This document shows positions 63,533 through 64,000 of a DNA stretch of 64,000 nt, piece by piece. This DNA comes from Cytophagaceae bacterium ABcell3 (lineage in GTDB: Bacteria > Bacteroidota > Bacteroidia > Cytophagales > Cytophagaceae): assembly GCA_030913385.1 (NCBI GenBank), contig CP133159.1, positions 1,634,584 to 1,698,583 of the forward strand. The letters are read 5' to 3'. Within the stretch, counting starts at the first letter, position 1; each line of letters starts with the position of its first letter. The notes below the pieces were generated by a model. It did no database searches. It saw only the letters and a list, made by a program, of their open reading frames with translations, and was not told the origin of the DNA. The position numbers and the translations under genes are program-made.

Positions 63533-64000
63533 TGAAAAAAGTTATACATATTGTTTCTAATGTATCCTCTTCAAATGGGTTGGAATGGATGATTGAAGGA
63601 GTAAGTTCATTGTATGCGTGTACTGTTGTTCTTATGAACCCTTCAGAAACGCCGCTTGAGCTTTCTTTGAAAGAAATGAAAGGGGTAGAGGTTCGACGGA
63701 TTAAGTTTAGAGGTAAAAAAGATCTTATACAGGTTTTCTTGAAAATGTATGTTTTATTAAAAGCCACTAAGCCGGACATAATCCATTGTCACCTATATGA
63801 TGCTTGTTTGGTTGGCCTTACTACATCTAGACTGGCAGGGGTGAAAAAAAGGATATATACGAGGCATTATTCAAATATTCATCACCAGTATCATCCAAAA
63901 GGGGTCTGGTTTGATAAAGTGTTCAATTGTCTGGCGAGCGATATCATAGCAATTTCTGAAAATGTCAAACAAGTTTTGATTAAAGAAAGGGCAAGGGCTG
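63532..64000 (+). CDS. Glycosyltransferase family 4-like protein, 5' part only
   Basis: The ATG at 63532 overlaps the flippase stop (TAATG). The frame is open to the window end (156 codons): MKKVIHIVSNVSSSNGLEWMIEGVSSLYA, then KPDIIHCHLYDACLVGLTTSRLAGVKKRIYTRHYSN and SDIIAISENVKQVLIKE. This is the donor-independent N-terminal half of a GT-B glycosyltransferase of the GT4 type, with the DIIHCH and ISENV phrases usual for it. Acceptor and donor sugar are unknown. Confidence 0.85.
   Translation, partial: MKKVIHIVSNVSSSNGLEWMIEGVSSLYACTVVLMNPSETPLELSLKEMKGVEVRRIKFRGKKDLIQVFLKMYVLLKATKPDIIHCHLYDACLVGLTTSRLAGVKKRIYTRHYSNIHHQYHPKGVWFDKVFNCLASDIIAISENVKQVLIKERARA

Overview
This window comes from a Bacteroidota chromosome, most likely a gliding or surface-active member of the Cytophagales. 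The evidence is direct. It holds a SprB-type repeat adhesin with a gliding-motility C-terminal domain, a PorP/SprF-family protein and the giant type IX secretion translocon protein SprA. It also has the Bacteroidota-typical run dut / nucleotidyltransferase / TPR lipoprotein / DUF4292 lipoprotein / EnvC-like peptidase, weak Shine-Dalgarno sequences, and promoters of the TTTG-N19/20-TAnnTTTG type. The species cannot be named from the sequence alone.

Layout. 1-6.3 kb: the 3' part of a very large secreted adhesin, with sixteen 79-residue repeats and diverged flanking ones, and its porP/sprF partner. 6.7-11.5 kb (minus strand): an exported protein of unknown function and a bioF-bioD-bioA biotin operon. 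11.7-16.9 kb: dut, a sugar nucleotidyltransferase, two lipoproteins and an EnvC-like protein. 17-25.6 kb: a SulP transporter, a collagen-like lipoprotein, tatA, gatA, a LysM lytic transglycosylase and the malic enzyme maeB. 25.6-35.5 kb: ruvA, sprA, gcvH, a VanZ-like protein and an M28 peptidase. 35.8-37.3 kb: an apparently intact ISL3/ISAon1-type insertion sequence with an 8-bp target duplication. 37.5-42.7 kb: a Deg-type protease, an ALDH7-like dehydrogenase, a single-domain response regulator and a helical protein of unknown function. 42.7-44.7 kb: a non-coding, repeat-rich stretch with one good tRNA-Ala(GGC), one almost complete but damaged copy and two older fragments.

45.5-64 kb is a surface-glycan locus. 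asnB, gmd and fcl (GDP-L-fucose) come first, then a divergent wbpB/wbpE-like pair. A tightly overlapping seven-gene operon follows that encodes a nearly complete route to CMP-legionaminic acid: LegB, LegC, LegI, LegG, a LegH/PglD-like acetyltransferase, a PtmE-like CBS-nucleotidyltransferase and LegF. Downstream are a possible nonulosonate transferase, a Wzx-type flippase and a glycosyltransferase cut by the window edge. An AbiE-type toxin-antitoxin pair is lodged inside this locus. Its antitoxin reading frame has lost its natural start region to an in-frame stop codon, and two related inverted repeats look like its operators.

The most unusual points are the AbiE pair with its broken antitoxin start, the decaying tRNA-Ala array, a pair of MITE-like palindromic elements, and the mosaic homogenised adhesin repeats. 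I did not find a clearly new multigene system. The best leads to something undescribed are the candidate legionaminic-acid transferase, the palindromic elements, and the two unrecognised proteins at 6757-8322 and 41254-42690.
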